Source of the DNA: Diplodia intermedia
Lineage: Eukaryota; Ascomycota; Dothideomycetes; Botryosphaeriales; Botryosphaeriaceae
NCBI GenBank assembly: GCA_021495925.1
Contig: JAKEKT010000115.1
Span: forward strand, 36,645 to 100,644
Direction of reading: 5' to 3'
Length of the DNA: 64,000 nucleotides
Shown here: positions 10,834-21,857 of the stretch, piece after piece
Layout: each line of letters begins with the position of its first letter
How positions within the stretch are numbered: position 1 is the first letter of the stretch
Translations under genes and position numbers: made by a program
The notes under the pieces: model-generated
Database searches by the model: none
What the model saw: the letters and a program-made list of their open reading frames with translations, nothing else
What the model was told of the DNA's origin: nothing

Positions 10834-12780
10834 GCGTGCGGGCCTCAGTCGCGACCTGTGTCTCGCACTGGTCCGATGTCGCAGGGCGGAAGCCGTGGCG
10901 GGGGAGATGGTGGTCGGAGTCGGAACGGCGGGGGCGGCAGAAGAAATTCAGCCCTCAAGGTGCTATGACTCGGCGCTTATCGATTGTCAACAGGCCATAG
11001 CTCGAGCGAACGAGCCCGAGCCTGCTCCACCGAAAAATTTGGCGCGGGATCCTTGTGCCCTCGTGCGGCGCGATCGAGCCGGGGTGAGTCTGGCTGCCGG
11101 CGCGGGTTTTGGCGTGTCGCAATCGACGCGGGCTGTGGCTGGGGCTGGCGAGTGGCTGGCGCGTCGGCTGCGGCGGGCTCAGGGCGCTGGCGCGAGGGAG
11201 CAGTGTCTGCCGGGTGTGACTGTGTTGCAGGAGAGATGGATATACCGATCAAGTTAAAAAGATCAGATTAGATAATGCTAATGCGGCAACCAGAGCGCCG
11301 TGAGGTCTTTTCAGGTGCGGCGCCGCCTGCTGCCCACCGCGCCGGGGCACGCGAGCGGCCATGCTGCTTGTGGCTCCGCAGGGCTCAGCGCCAGGTGCAA
11401 GCGGTCCAGCCGCGGCCCTGGTTCCCTGTACTAGACACGCAAGCCGGGGGTCAAGAGTCTTTAGCAGTCTGATATGCGCGCCCACAAGCCAGCAGCTCTC
11501 TTCATCTTCGGCCCTCGCTCCTTTGCCGGCCCTTCACGCCCCTGACCGCCGCCAAACACATCGCGGCACCGAGTAAAAAAGCAATGACGCCTCGTCGCTG
11601 GCGAGCGATCGACATTTCTCGTGTGTCACCATCGGGCGCCGCTAAACACTTTGGGCCCTGCGACCTGAGCACGATACATCCTGCCGGAACATGCCACGGC
11701 CAGTGTCCACTTGCGACAGGCATGCGAAGTGGAGTACTGTCTGCATGTCAGAGATAACGAGCTGGAGTGTCCAGTGGCAACTGCAACATCACCGTGGCAC
11801 GGTGGGGTCCTGGCAAAAGGTACGGCCGTGATCGAGCATAAATAAGTAGTGTCCCCCGATAAAATTGGCAACCGTCAATCCCTCTCGGGCCGCGCTGCTG
11901 TCTTGGACACGAACCCGAGAAATTGAGAAGGTTGAAGATCGCCCATGACGTGGGTAAACATAGGGTGTTAATTTTGTGGATACTTCCGGCCCAGCCGAAG
12001 CGCCCGGCGGGCAGAGCGACTTATTTCTGGATGCTGCAGCGGGGCTCGGGTCATGCTGGTGCTTCACCGTCGCAAATTATTCGAGGGGCTGCTGGACACA
12101 TGAGCTGCCGGCTGTGAACCTCAATAAGGCATCTCGGTGAGCTGCTCGCTGCCCCACCCATGCCGTGCACAGTGGCCTGTCCGGTTGAAGACGCGATCAA
12201 AAATGGTCCGTTGTGCCCTGGGCGCAGTCCGACCGAGTGCTGCCAGAGGATGGATGAAGTGCAAATAGAGATGTTTGTGTGCAGCAAGCGGGCTTAAATC
12301 ATAAGCACGAGCACTAGTACCCCGCCGCAAATCCTCCGCACGGCGAAGCATCAACGACCCCCAAAAGTGGGATACCCAGCGATTTCGGACGCCGGCCGCG
12401 CCCTACGCCTAGCGACAAGGCCGGCCCTCTCCCGGCAATAGCAGATCACTGTGGGGATGCGCGCTTCTGTTTCAACGTCGTCGACACTGCATGCGACCAA
12501 TGAGTGGCGTTGCGATGAAGCGAGCCTCCGGAAAGGGATGTCCGTAGACTCCGTACCCCGCTTATCGGAGCGTCGAGGTCGTGTTGATAAAGATGGGGGC
12601 TCCGCGAATAGCCGCTGCAGTGAGGGGTCGCAGTCGAAGTCGAAGCTACTGATCCGGCGGGAACTACATTCCCCATGTGGACGGCGATGCTGGTGTACGA
12701 CACGATAGATACGGTAGGCTGGGTATATCTTGTATTCAATCCCGACGCATTGATGTCTCAGGCCCTTGAGCTATACCCGG
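10834..12780. other. Divergent intergenic region between regulator and proline dehydrogenase
   Basis: About 1.9 kb between outward-facing start codons. GC-rich near the regulator, more mixed after 11.6 kb. No RNA gene, repeat or coding frame is supported; it must contain both promoters. Confidence 0.55.
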
Positions 12781-14369
12781 ATGCTTGAGTTAACGTTGCG
12801 CATCTTCAGCACTATGTCAATGAGACCCCGCATTTACCCTAAACGCACATTGCTGGGCCCTCAAATCCACGTCCTATCTATCACTGGCACCAGGCGACGA
12901 TATGTCCAATCAAGCAGGCCGAAAGCTGCTACCTTGACAGTACCGCCCTTACCAGAGACCCCACAGCACACACCCCCAACTTCCCTTCCAGCGGCACACG
13001 AACCTCCACTGGCATGCCTCCCACTCGAAAACGTCATCCGAACCTACTTGATCACCCGCGTATCGTCATCCCCTGCCCTGTGGGCCGTCTTCTTCCGGGG
13101 TCTCCAGTTGCTTGCCGCTCCCAAAACCGCGCTGCTCGACCCCGACAAGAATCGCGTGTTGAACTGGGTGCTCAAGAAGACCTTTTACTCTCAGTTCTGC
13201 GCAGGCGAGAATGCTGCCGAGGTTGCGAGGACCACCAGGTCCGTGAAGGGTGTGGGCTATCACGGCATCATCCTCGAGTACGCGCTCGAAGTGTTGCTCG
13301 ACGGCATCGAGAACGGCCCAGTCCCCGGCGCAGACAGCGCCGAGACGAAACGCGAGATAGAGGAGTGGAGGCGAGGCATGTTGCAGACCGTCGACATGGC
13401 CGGTCCGGGAGAGTTCGCAGCACTCAAGTAAGCCTTTCTCTGCCGCCACCGCCTTCCACAGTCCATCTGATGAAAAAAAATCGCAGATGGTCAGGTCTCG
13501 GGCGCCACGCGCTCCATCTCCTCAAGCAAAACCAGCCGCCGACCCCTCTCATGGATTCCGCCATCCGGGAGGTCTGCGACGCCGCGGCCGCGAAGAACCT
13601 CGCCCTCCTCCCCGGCGCCGAGGAGGAGATCACCAACGCAGGCATCGACACCTGGACGCTCGCGCTCGAGCGGCGCTACAACCGCCACGGGGCGACCATC
13701 ATGTACAACACGTACCAAGCCTACCTCAAATCGACGCCCGGCAAGCTGGCGCGCCACCTCGCCGACGCGCAGAAGCACGGCTACACCCTCGGCGTCAAGC
13801 TCGTCCGCGGCGCCTACCTGTCCTCCGAGCCGAGGAGCCAGGTGTTCGCGAGCAAGGCCGAAACGGACAGCGTCTACGACTCGCTGGCGGCGTCGCTGCT
13901 CCGCCGCCGGCACGGCGCGGTGCTGCGACCCGTCCCGGGCGCCGGCAACGACGACGACGACTCCTTCCCGCCGGTCGCCCTCGTCCTGGCCACGCACAAC
14001 GCCGAGTCCGTGCGGCGGGCGCGGGAGATCCGCGACCGGCAGGTCGCCGCCGCCGAGCCTCGCATCGCGTTGGCGTACGCGCAGCTCATGGGCATGGCGG
14101 ACGAGGTCGGATGCGACCTGGTGCGGGCCGGCAGGATCGCGGCGGCGGAGCAGGCGGCCCGCGGCGTGTTCGGCCCGCTTTGGAGGACGGTCGACGTCCC
14201 GAGGGCGTACAAGTGCCTCTGCTGGGGCACGGCGGGCGAGTGTCTGCAGTTCCTTTTGCGCAGGGCGGCGGAGAACAGGGACGCGGCGGCGCGGACGGCG
14301 ACGACGCGGAGGGCCGTGGCTGGCGAGATCAGACGGAGAGTGCGGGTTGCGCTGCGGTTGGCGTCTTAG
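12781..14369 (+). CDS. PUT1: Proline dehydrogenase (proline oxidase), mitochondrial
   Basis: Two exons, 12781-13427 and 13487-14369, joined over a 59-base intron (GTAAGC...CGCAG), give about 509 residues. The enzyme is the FAD-dependent first step of proline catabolism, oxidising proline to pyrroline-5-carboxylate in mitochondria. The N-terminus is basic, Ser/Thr-rich and lacks acidic residues, fitting import. The PRODH barrel shows the landmarks TLGVKLVRGAYL, LVLATHNAESVRRAR, YAQLMGMAD and, near the end, an RRAAEN-type segment (FLLRRAAENRDA), which in this family contributes to proline and FAD binding. Start choice: ATG at 12781; a second in-frame ATG at 12814 is also possible. A short Asp run between barrel strands is an insertion. 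The codon bias is strongly GC3. Confidence 0.92.
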
Positions 14370-17300
14370 TTGATTGGAGTCGTTAAGGCAATGACTACGA
14401 GATTCGTTGCGCGTCCAGAGGTGCTGGGAACTTACTAGACTTTGAGCTGAATTTCACTAACAACCATCAACCGTCCCTAGTCTACATTCACGATATCTTC
14501 TCGGTGCATGTTATAGTCTCACTGATTGCTGTTAATGTATCCGAGCCGTTTCATGTCTGTTCATCCATTGACCTCTAACATCCTGTCCGATCACTTGTAG
14601 CAACTTGAGGTTTCTTAGAGTGTTTTGTCTTCCACAATCGTTAGCTCCAGAGGTTTGTATCAGCTCACCGGCTTCTTGCCGTGTCGGCCACGATAGGACT
14701 GTCAAAGGCCAGATAGCTCGACGGCTTTCAAGTGTTTGCTGCGCTTGCTCCGACGTGAGGCGTAAGCCTCTAAGCCAACCATCATGCTTGTCACTGTGCT
14801 GCGGACACGTCAAGAGACGTGAGATCGGGATCGTTCAGCCCATGGTGATCTTTCGTCACGAAGCAGTTCCGGCGTGTGCGAGGCGAGCGATCATGTGGAC
14901 AGTGGCACCGCGGCTCTGTTTTTTGGGGCTATGGAGGTCGAGCGATCACAACAACCGAGCTGAAGGCATCGTGTAGTCTCGTTAGCATATGTTGGCCTGT
15001 ACCACAGCCCGACTATTACCACTAGAGATGAAAGCCAACAACATATCATCGTTTCCCGGTAATCTTCCGCAAAGTCGTCTTCCAACCTGCGTGGAACAGC
15101 GCCACACAAGCTTTACCAGGTTCTCAAAGGATCGTTCCGCAACTGGCTTCATCGACCATGCTACAAACCACCTTGTGATTCTCTGCCGTTCCTACCCCAG
15201 CCCTCAATTTATTACCTTATGTTGTCTTCTAGAAAAATCGGCAACGGTCGGTTGGAAGGGAGAAAAGACGAGACGGCGACAAATCGTTTCCTTTGAAGGC
15301 CCCGGAGCAAAGAAATGAGGCCTGTTTCAGGTCGGGGGAGTCATCGCTAAGTCAAATCAGTAGAGGATAGAAGACGGTGTCTTGTGAGCATGTCTTGCTC
15401 ACCTCATCTCAGACGCCTGACATCGTAAAGGACAGCTAGGAATCGACGCACCTATCTCCATCGATTGACTTGCACTGAATTCTTGACAAGGAGCTTGCAC
15501 CCTCCATGGAAGGAGAAGCCGTCACAATGCGGAGAGGTCGATAGGGGAGGTAGCTCGAGCCCAGGCAAACCGCGGACGTGTGAGTCCACGAGACGCATGT
15601 CGTTCGCACCTTGAAGGCCAACCGGAGCTTCCTGAGCATAGCGCATTCAGCTTCGAAATCGTTTCACGATTGACCGTGCAGTCGCGAACTTTGGCGCCTT
15701 TCCAAGCCCGTGCTGCATGTCGGTCAGCACAATTCCCAAGTAGACCAGCTACCCGCGCATTCGAGGCTCCTAGCGAAACCATTTCGACGACTCAAGGAAC
15801 TCTAGAGCCCGACGTACCTTTGGCGCGACTGCCGCGGTGAGGAGGTGATGCGCCAACTCTCGCCGAGCGTTTCGGCCAGTGCCGCGATTACGGCGCGGGT
15901 GCAACCACTGCGCGCAAGCTCGCCGCAAAGAAACGCAAAGGCCGCTCGGTCTTTTGGTAGGCTGTCATCGGGCACCACGTCATCTGCGCATTGGTTCGGT
16001 CAGTGGCGTGGTGTCGGTACGCGGACGAGAAGCGCATGTGTCGCCGTCGCTCCTGCCCGACCATTTTCGCCTCACCCTCCGATTTATCCATCCCAGTATG
16101 AGCGATTCGAGCAGTTGGTACGTCGCGTGTGTCGGAAGCAGCTCGAGGCCGAGGTTCGTGGAGGAAGGCAACGTGCAAGTTTTCAGCGTCGAATGTGAGA
16201 CTGACTGAGAGATCTCGAAGCTTTTGGCTCGACGTCCGACGATATAACAGGGCTCGGGCGCAGAATCGGCGGTAATGCGATGCCTGTTGGTCAGTAGTGC
16301 GAATGTGAAGTAAAGGTGTGGGGGTCATCCTGGCCACTGATTGCGAGCAGATTCGCGATCAGAGGACGGACAGCGCCACCCTGGGGTTTCGCGTGTCGCG
16401 CGACGCAGCATGCCTGCCGTGTGGGATTTTCTTGCAGAGCTCCAGGGGAGCCTCGTCAGGGTTTGTGGTGGTGGGCAGCGTTGGTGCGCAAAGTTGACTG
16501 CGCGGTGGAGACAAGCCGCCCACGCGCAGCTCGTTCGCAGACGCTCCGGGAGTAGCCAGCCACTCACAGCAACGCTCTCAGTAGAACCTGCGCGAGGTTT
16601 CATGCTTGCGCTAGCCAACGTGGGGTAGTGATTCACGGGCTACGCCTTGGGCGCTGTCGCAGCGCCGTTGGTTGCGCACTCTGCGGCTTCCAACACTGCG
16701 CCATCCCCGTTCCTAGTAGAGCCCCCGTCGTAGAAGCTTCAGGCAGTATCAAGCCGTCCACCCTGGCTCGTATGTGTCAGGTTGCATGTTGTGCTCCGTA
16801 ACCACTATGCATTCTGCGTGTGAATTCCGCCTGACGGGTTCGTACGTTTTCCCCCGCGTTTGCTGCAAGCTCCGCCTCAACTTCTTCGATAGGATTGGCT
16901 CGACCGGGACAGAAAATGTAACATATTGGAGAGCCGTCCGCTCTCAAGCTGTGCTTCAAAACACCTTCTCAAAGGCTGTTTTGCAGCAGCCCACAGAGCG
17001 GGCCCGGGATGAGGCCGCAGCGACATCCACAGCTGAGCAGTACAGATCGCAATGCATACCGCAATTGCGTTTCTCTCACAAGACTCTCGCATCGAACAAG
17101 CTTGTCTTGGAAGCTGCTTGGCGCCTGACGACCAGACAAGCTTTGTGAGCATGCCATTTCATGCAAGGGGGAGCTTGCATGCGCCGCGTGCCCAGACCCA
17201 CCCAGAATCCCACTGCCTTCCATGTCCCGTTTTTGACGAGAATTAAATCACTGCCATGGGAAGGTTGAAGCTCGTACGCGTTGCCGTTCGGTATTACTTT

Positions 17301-18012
17301 ACGAGCAGCTAGTTCCGCCCAGCTCTAAGCACACAGGCGACTCCTCCATGAGCCAATTCCTGCTTGAAACCAGACTGGCACTTGGATCATCACTCGGGAG
17401 CAATAACCGTATTGAGTCAAAATCATGTATGTATGTCGTCGTCGAACCTGAATCCGGCTCCGCCCTGGAGAAGCTGGATATACCGTGAGCGACGCTTTGG
17501 AGGTGCGCTGCGGTGAGGCAACGGCGCGTTTTGTCTGTGCAACCTGACCTTTCACCAGCCGTTAGCATGCATCGCTTAGATGGACTGAAATGGAGTAACG
17601 CCCATGAACAGGCTCCATACGAATATGGTGCTTATGCTCGGAAGCTGTGCCGACGAAGAAGTGGTGATGGAGCGAGTCCGCGCAGTCTTCCGGAGGAGGC
17701 AAAGCAGACAACGAGAGATTCTTAGCCGTACTTAGACTCAACCCCAGGAGCTCCAAAGGGCTCAGCTGCAACTTTGAACCAGACCAACTCGGGAATTGCC
17801 GCTTGATGGAACCACGTATCATGAGGCCGTCGCCTTTCCTTCAGAATCCACCGAGCCTCGTGTGTTCCTAGCGGAGACGAGCGTTGGAGACATCACCTAC
17901 GCCCCTGACGTCATAACAGGCAGCAGCCCACTGGAGGCTAGGTTCGCGCTGCTTAGGGAAGGAGGCCCGTCTGTGCAGCCCGTTGCCCGGGCATCAAGTC
18001 ACCAACCAGCCC
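14370..18012. other. Gene-poor DNA, no supported gene
   Basis: About 3.6 kb in which every frame is short and unlike a known family. No tRNA T-loop, no long terminal repeat and no inverted terminal repeat was seen by eye. A CxxC-like peptide near 15880 was examined and rejected. Confidence 0.5.
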
Positions 18013-18054
18013 CGTGCCACCGGCCCGGACCCTCCGCGCTCTGCCCTATTTAAG
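18013..18054 (+). promoter_or_regulatory. snRNA-type promoter: upstream element plus TATA box
   Basis: CGTGCCACCGGC at 18013-18024 and TATTTAAG at 18047-18054. The same arrangement (CGTGCCACCAGC, 33 bases to a TATA box) precedes the U2 gene at 29652-29692, with the TATA-to-leader distance matching within about two bases. I infer a shared proximal sequence element for small nuclear RNA genes. Confidence 0.5.
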
Positions 18055-18090
18055 TGCCTCTTCCTCCGCCAAATCCTTTTTCTCTTCTTC

Positions 18091-18215
18091 TTCAGCTCTC
18101 CTCTTTTCAAGTGTAGTTACTGTTCATGCGCTCCAGGGAGCAAAAGTGTAGATCTGCTCAATCAAGCTCATTGCCTCCCTGGGAATTTTTGGAAACCTCC
18201 CCGATCCTCAGGATC
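18091..18215 (+). ncRNA. U2-related Sm-class small RNA gene (candidate)
   Basis: The 16 bases TTCTTCTTCAGCTCTC and the branch-site-recognition block TCAAGTGTAGTTACTGTTC (18/19 to the U2 copy at 29.7 kb) show common descent with U2. The U2 stem I hairpin is missing between them. Downstream, CCAGGGAG (18133-18140) pairs perfectly with CTCCCTGG (18175-18182); CAA/TTG may extend the stem past one bulged C. A consensus Sm site AATTTTTGG follows directly (18184-18192), then a small GATCC-TCA-GGATC hairpin. Inside the loop a second AAGTGTAG copy occurs near 18144. No U2 stem IIa, III or IV is recognisable. The order stem, Sm site, 3' hairpin plus its own TATA box argues for an expressed RNA rather than a dead copy. 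Both ends are estimates. Alternatives: a rearranged U2 pseudogene. Confidence 0.55.
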
Positions 18216-20430
18216 ACCACCCATCTTTTCGTTGATCGATCCGCCTCTGCGCGGGTCTTCGAGGAAGAGAGAGAGAGAGAGAGAGAGCCAGCTGCTCGGC
18301 ATCCCAGCGCTTCGTCGTCTCCCTTGCTCCCTCGGCCTTTTTAATTTAAGCTGACGAGCGGAACTTGCGTGCGTGTGTCCGAGGCTGCCTGCTGTGGCTC
18401 ACGCCGACCGCCACCCCCAGTTGCCTGTCACTCTCACGCGCTCCGGGCCACTGGCGACGCATGCGTTCCGTGCCTGCCCGTCTGCCATTCGCTGGGTACG
18501 GTCGCCCGCCGAGTCGAGTCGCGCAGCGGCAGTGTAAGCGGCGCGTGGCGCGAGGCGCGAACTCTGTCGTCGCGACAGATGGAGGGTGTTGAGCGCGCGC
18601 GGTCGTAGCGCCGCGCCGCTCTCACGCATCAGCGTCCGCTCCGCACTGCCATGTTTTCACGCGCGATATACTGAGCCCGGTACAGAGGTGGGCTGCTCAT
18701 GGTTGACAAGCGGAGGCTATCACTGGCCGTCCGGTACCTGACAACGGGTCCGTCGCGGTGAACGACTGCTCTCGTCCACGCGCGGGACGGCTGACCTGTT
18801 CTCGATGACTTCGTGCTCGAGATGCCTGCGATGGGCGGGCGCCGCTCACACCGCGTGCTTCGAGATAACCGCGGCGACGCTCTCGGTCAGCGCCGCCGCC
18901 GCGGCTCTTCTCGTTGGCGGTCACCCGGGATTCGATCTTGGGGATCAGTCTGGTCTCGGCGGTCTTGGTGCCGTCGGAGCCAGCGACGATGCCGCGCATG
19001 ACGAGGCCAGTCCTTGGAGCACTCGTACCTATCTATCACTGGCAAGATGGCGAGAGGAGAAAGCTCGCGCGGTCGCTCATGGCCATGGCTGGGTCCGTCG
19101 CGGGACCCCGCGCCAGCGCCCGCGCCCTCGGCCGCAACGAGCCACTGCGAACGTAGAGAGCCTCGATGTACGGCGACTTCTGGGAGGCCGCCCGGACAAG
19201 AGCAGTAGATAGCGGGCGCATCGAGCGCTCGTAGATGCGCTGAGGGTCCCCGGCGGTGGTATTCCCGCGTTTCATGGCTGTACTTCACCCCGAGCCGACG
19301 GCGCACGACGGCGCATGGCGTCTTCACCAATTGGCGCGGGGTGATGCCGCGCTTCAAGAAGCTCCAACGAGCGCGCTGTCTGGCTGGCGGAAGGGCATGA
19401 GTAGGATTCCCGTCACTCGGGCGGTGGTGGCCGCCATCTTTCGGCTGGCTGTCTTGCGTGCCAGACCAGGTCTACACCAGCGCAGCGTGCCCGGGGAACC
19501 AGCGTACTCAGAAGATCTTGAGCGGGCTCATTCAGAATGTCGCTCCCGCGGGAGAGCCGCTTTCACGTATGCCCTGCAATGGGTTATGGCCGCCCTCCAA
19601 CGCCTCGACTGGCAGCGTTGGCCGGGACGCGGTCGACGGGGCCGGTGACAGCGTCGCAACGCGAATTGCAACACCAGAGTCGCTGCTCGCGCCTATCGCG
19701 GTATACGCTGTCGCCCTACATGTATCTTTTCTTCTCCCGACGAGGAGGGTGACACGTCAATCTCACCTTGGTTCCGAGGGTTTCAAAGTCCCGACCGCTG
19801 GACAGCCGGGCGCGGGCGCGGGCTCGCGGGACTGCTCCCAATCCCAGCCCGTGTCGGACACGCCGCAGAATGGCGGCACCACAAGATCGGATCTTGGAGA
19901 AGATCATGGTGTGCTCTCCAGCGAGGTCTGTCCACGGCTGCACGAGTGACACGCATGGCTGCATCTGCTGCGCCATCGAGCCGTCCCCCACGGGACGGTC
20001 GTGTCGCGCGCGCCGCCACCAAGCGCAACGCCCGGATGCAACACCAGCTCTCGTGCTGGCGGCGCAATGCGCAAAAGCAGCTCCATGGCGTGAGCAAGGT
20101 GCCGCCGGCTGTGAGCGCAGTGAGAACGCAGTCAGGCAAAGTGCTGCTGGCGGATGAGACCGTCCGCGTGCTGCTGCTACGCGTCCACGCAGACGCAGGG
20201 AAGGTCAACACCAGGAGCGATTTCGCCATGGCACACGCGGGAGATTAAATTAAGAGCGCTTCACTGCCTGTCTCTTGCACGGAGGGAGCATCAGCCCAAG
20301 CTCAACGCTTAAGTTAAAACCTTCCTTGAGGTCCTGCGCAAGGCAAGACGATCAACGAAGGCTAAGGGACCAGGAACACGAGCCTGGCGGGAAAACCTCC
20401 CTTGAGGACAGAAAACCCTTTAACCCTTAG
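18216..20430. other. GC-rich gene-poor DNA
   Basis: Includes a GA microsatellite at about 18268-18287. Overlapping open frames on both strands between 18.7 and 20.2 kb have Arg/Ala-rich translations that match nothing I recognise. One minus frame (19275 down to about 18840) is broken by adjacent stops and could be an old relic, but I cannot support a gene. Confidence 0.45.
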
Positions 20431-20452
20431 CCCGTTCGGGGCCCGTTCGGGG
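20431..20452 (+). repeat. 11-bp tandem duplication
   Basis: CCCGTTCGGGG occurs twice head to tail. Short and non-coding as far as visible. Confidence 0.8.
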
Positions 20453-20462
20453 CATTCCTATC

Positions 20463-20717
20463 GAGCTGTAAGTCGTGTACTGGCTTTGAGAGCGCACCAG
20501 GAAAGGATCTTAGCCGATGCTGCTGAAGCAGAGGAGATTCTGAGAAGAAGAGATGCAGACGAGAGATTCGGACGAGAGATTCGGACAAGAGATTCGGACA
20601 AGAAGAGATTGCTAGCGAGTTGTAAGTGGTGTCTTAATTTAAGCGCGCAAAAACAAGGAAAGGAGAGGGACTCAGCTGACTGAAGAAAAAAAGAAGAAGA
20701 AGAAGAAGAAGAAGAGG
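20463..20717 (+). repeat. Imperfect ~80-bp duplication with nested 13-bp tandem repeat and GAA run
   Basis: GAGCTGTAAGTCGTGT at 20463 and GAGTTGTAAGTGGTGT at 20617 start two related stretches, both continuing with an AGGAAAGG block and a GCTG..TGAAG block. Between them the unit GACRAGAGATTCG repeats with a period of 13 (20558, 20571, 20584, and a degenerate fourth at 20597). A GAA run follows at about 20686-20717. No function is evident. Confidence 0.7.
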
Positions 20718-21558
20718 TTCTGGTGCAAAGAAAGAGGCCCTTATGTACCCGCGCCGGCGCTAGTGTCCCCGCGCTGCCCCGCGGACCGTTGGCCGGGGCA
20801 ACTCTGGCCCAGTGACCGCACGTCCCCTCGGTCCTGCCCGGACGGGAAGGCATGGTGGGGCATGGGCCCGGCCATCACCGTGTGCCTGCCTCCCCGGCGC
20901 GTGGAAACCTGCTCGGCGGTGATGATCGCCCGCACGGGGTCACTCAGCGGGCTCTCTGTGCGCCTCTCCGCAGCCGGATGCGGCAATGGGTGGCCCACAT
21001 GCACACGCGCGCTCGCTTTGGGTGGGAAGGAGCAACCGGCACACGCGGGGGCTGTCCGCTCCTCGGGTTGTAGGCCGGTGGTCTCGGCTCGGGGCACTGG
21101 GTTGACGTGTGACATCACTTTGATGGAGTGGAGAGGAACGTAGGATTGCTACCCCATGTCTTCGCTTGCTGGTACAGCTGCCTTGGGTGATGTGATGGTG
21201 AGAATTCGTGGTGTTGAGCCTCACCCGCGGGCGCCTTACCACGAGCCGGAACCTCGGTGAGGCTGTACTACCATCTCTTCACCCGGTGGTCGCATGGATG
21301 GCCGTGACTGCTTCTCATCAGCAGGTGAATCCACCTCCGTCATTAACTTTGGGTGACGCCGTCACGAAGGCCCCCGAAGCCTTTCATCGTGCCAACGAGG
21401 ATCACACGCTTGTATCATAGCATCAGCAACAACTGTAACAGCATGAGCCAGCCACCGAACAGGCAAGAAGAAGATCAGCGCTTCTGGTCGCAACAATGAC
21501 TCTGTCTCCAGGGTGCCCGAGAACAACTCAGACAGTGAAAGCTAGTTTGACAGCGAGT
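20718..21558. other. Intergenic, no supported gene
   Basis: Very GC-rich up to about 21.1 kb, then mixed. No gene, RNA or repeat is supported. Confidence 0.45.
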
Positions 21559-21748
21559 CTAAATCTCCAACCGAGTCTGCAGCTTCTGCGCGAGCTCCGT
21601 TTGCCCCTCTACATCCCTGTACAACTCGTCCAGTACCTCCTCCGCGGGCGGCGAGAGGAGCCCTCCCTCCTGCGCTCCCTACGGCTTCGACTCACCCGTC
21701 ATGATAGACTTGGCCCATGGCGCGTCGTCAGCGCTGTCCCAAGCACGA
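21559..21748 (-). pseudogene. C-terminal coding relic with an in-frame TAG
   Basis: After a good acceptor (GCTAAT branch site, then GTGTCAG ending at 21749), the minus strand reads WDSADDAPWAKSIMTGESKP, a TAG (21679-21681), then GAQEGGLLSPPAEEVL and DELYRDVEGQTELAQKLQTR, ending at a natural stop (21559-21561). Both halves share one frame and have acidic/amphipathic, protein-like composition, so a single C-to-T change (CAG to TAG) would explain the break. An upstream exon may begin at the ATG at 21855-21857 (MAEKCEEPSTPERAGG). Family not recognised. An intron with the GTGAGT next to the stop is an alternative, though the frame then needs a very short intron. Confidence 0.3.
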
Positions 21749-21857
21749 CTGACACAGCAAGATTAGCCAGAGGCTCGCGCGAGTAACAGGGCTCTGCGGC
21801 AGACTCCCGTCCCCCGGCTCGCTCAGGCGTGGACGGCTCTTCGCATTTTTCAGCCAT

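Noticed and set aside
12766..12780. Earlier start for proline dehydrogenase at 12766
   Set aside because: The codon there is TTG; the first in-frame ATG is 12781.
15840..15990. RRGCNHCAQARRKETQ peptide resembling the start of a Zn2Cys6 cluster
   Set aside because: Only two cysteines in the expected pattern, no third Cys spacing, and no continuing frame. Chance similarity is more likely.
18928..18950. Minus-strand GATCGAATCCCGGG resembling a tRNA T-loop
   Set aside because: No acceptor stem, D-loop or anticodon arm could be fitted around it.
18697..20229. Series of minus-strand frames with partly protein-like stretches (SQKSPYIEALYVRSG, LIPKIESRVTANEKS)
   Set aside because: Broken by adjacent stops and without recognisable family or splice model; plus-strand frames are equally long. 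Not supportable as a gene.
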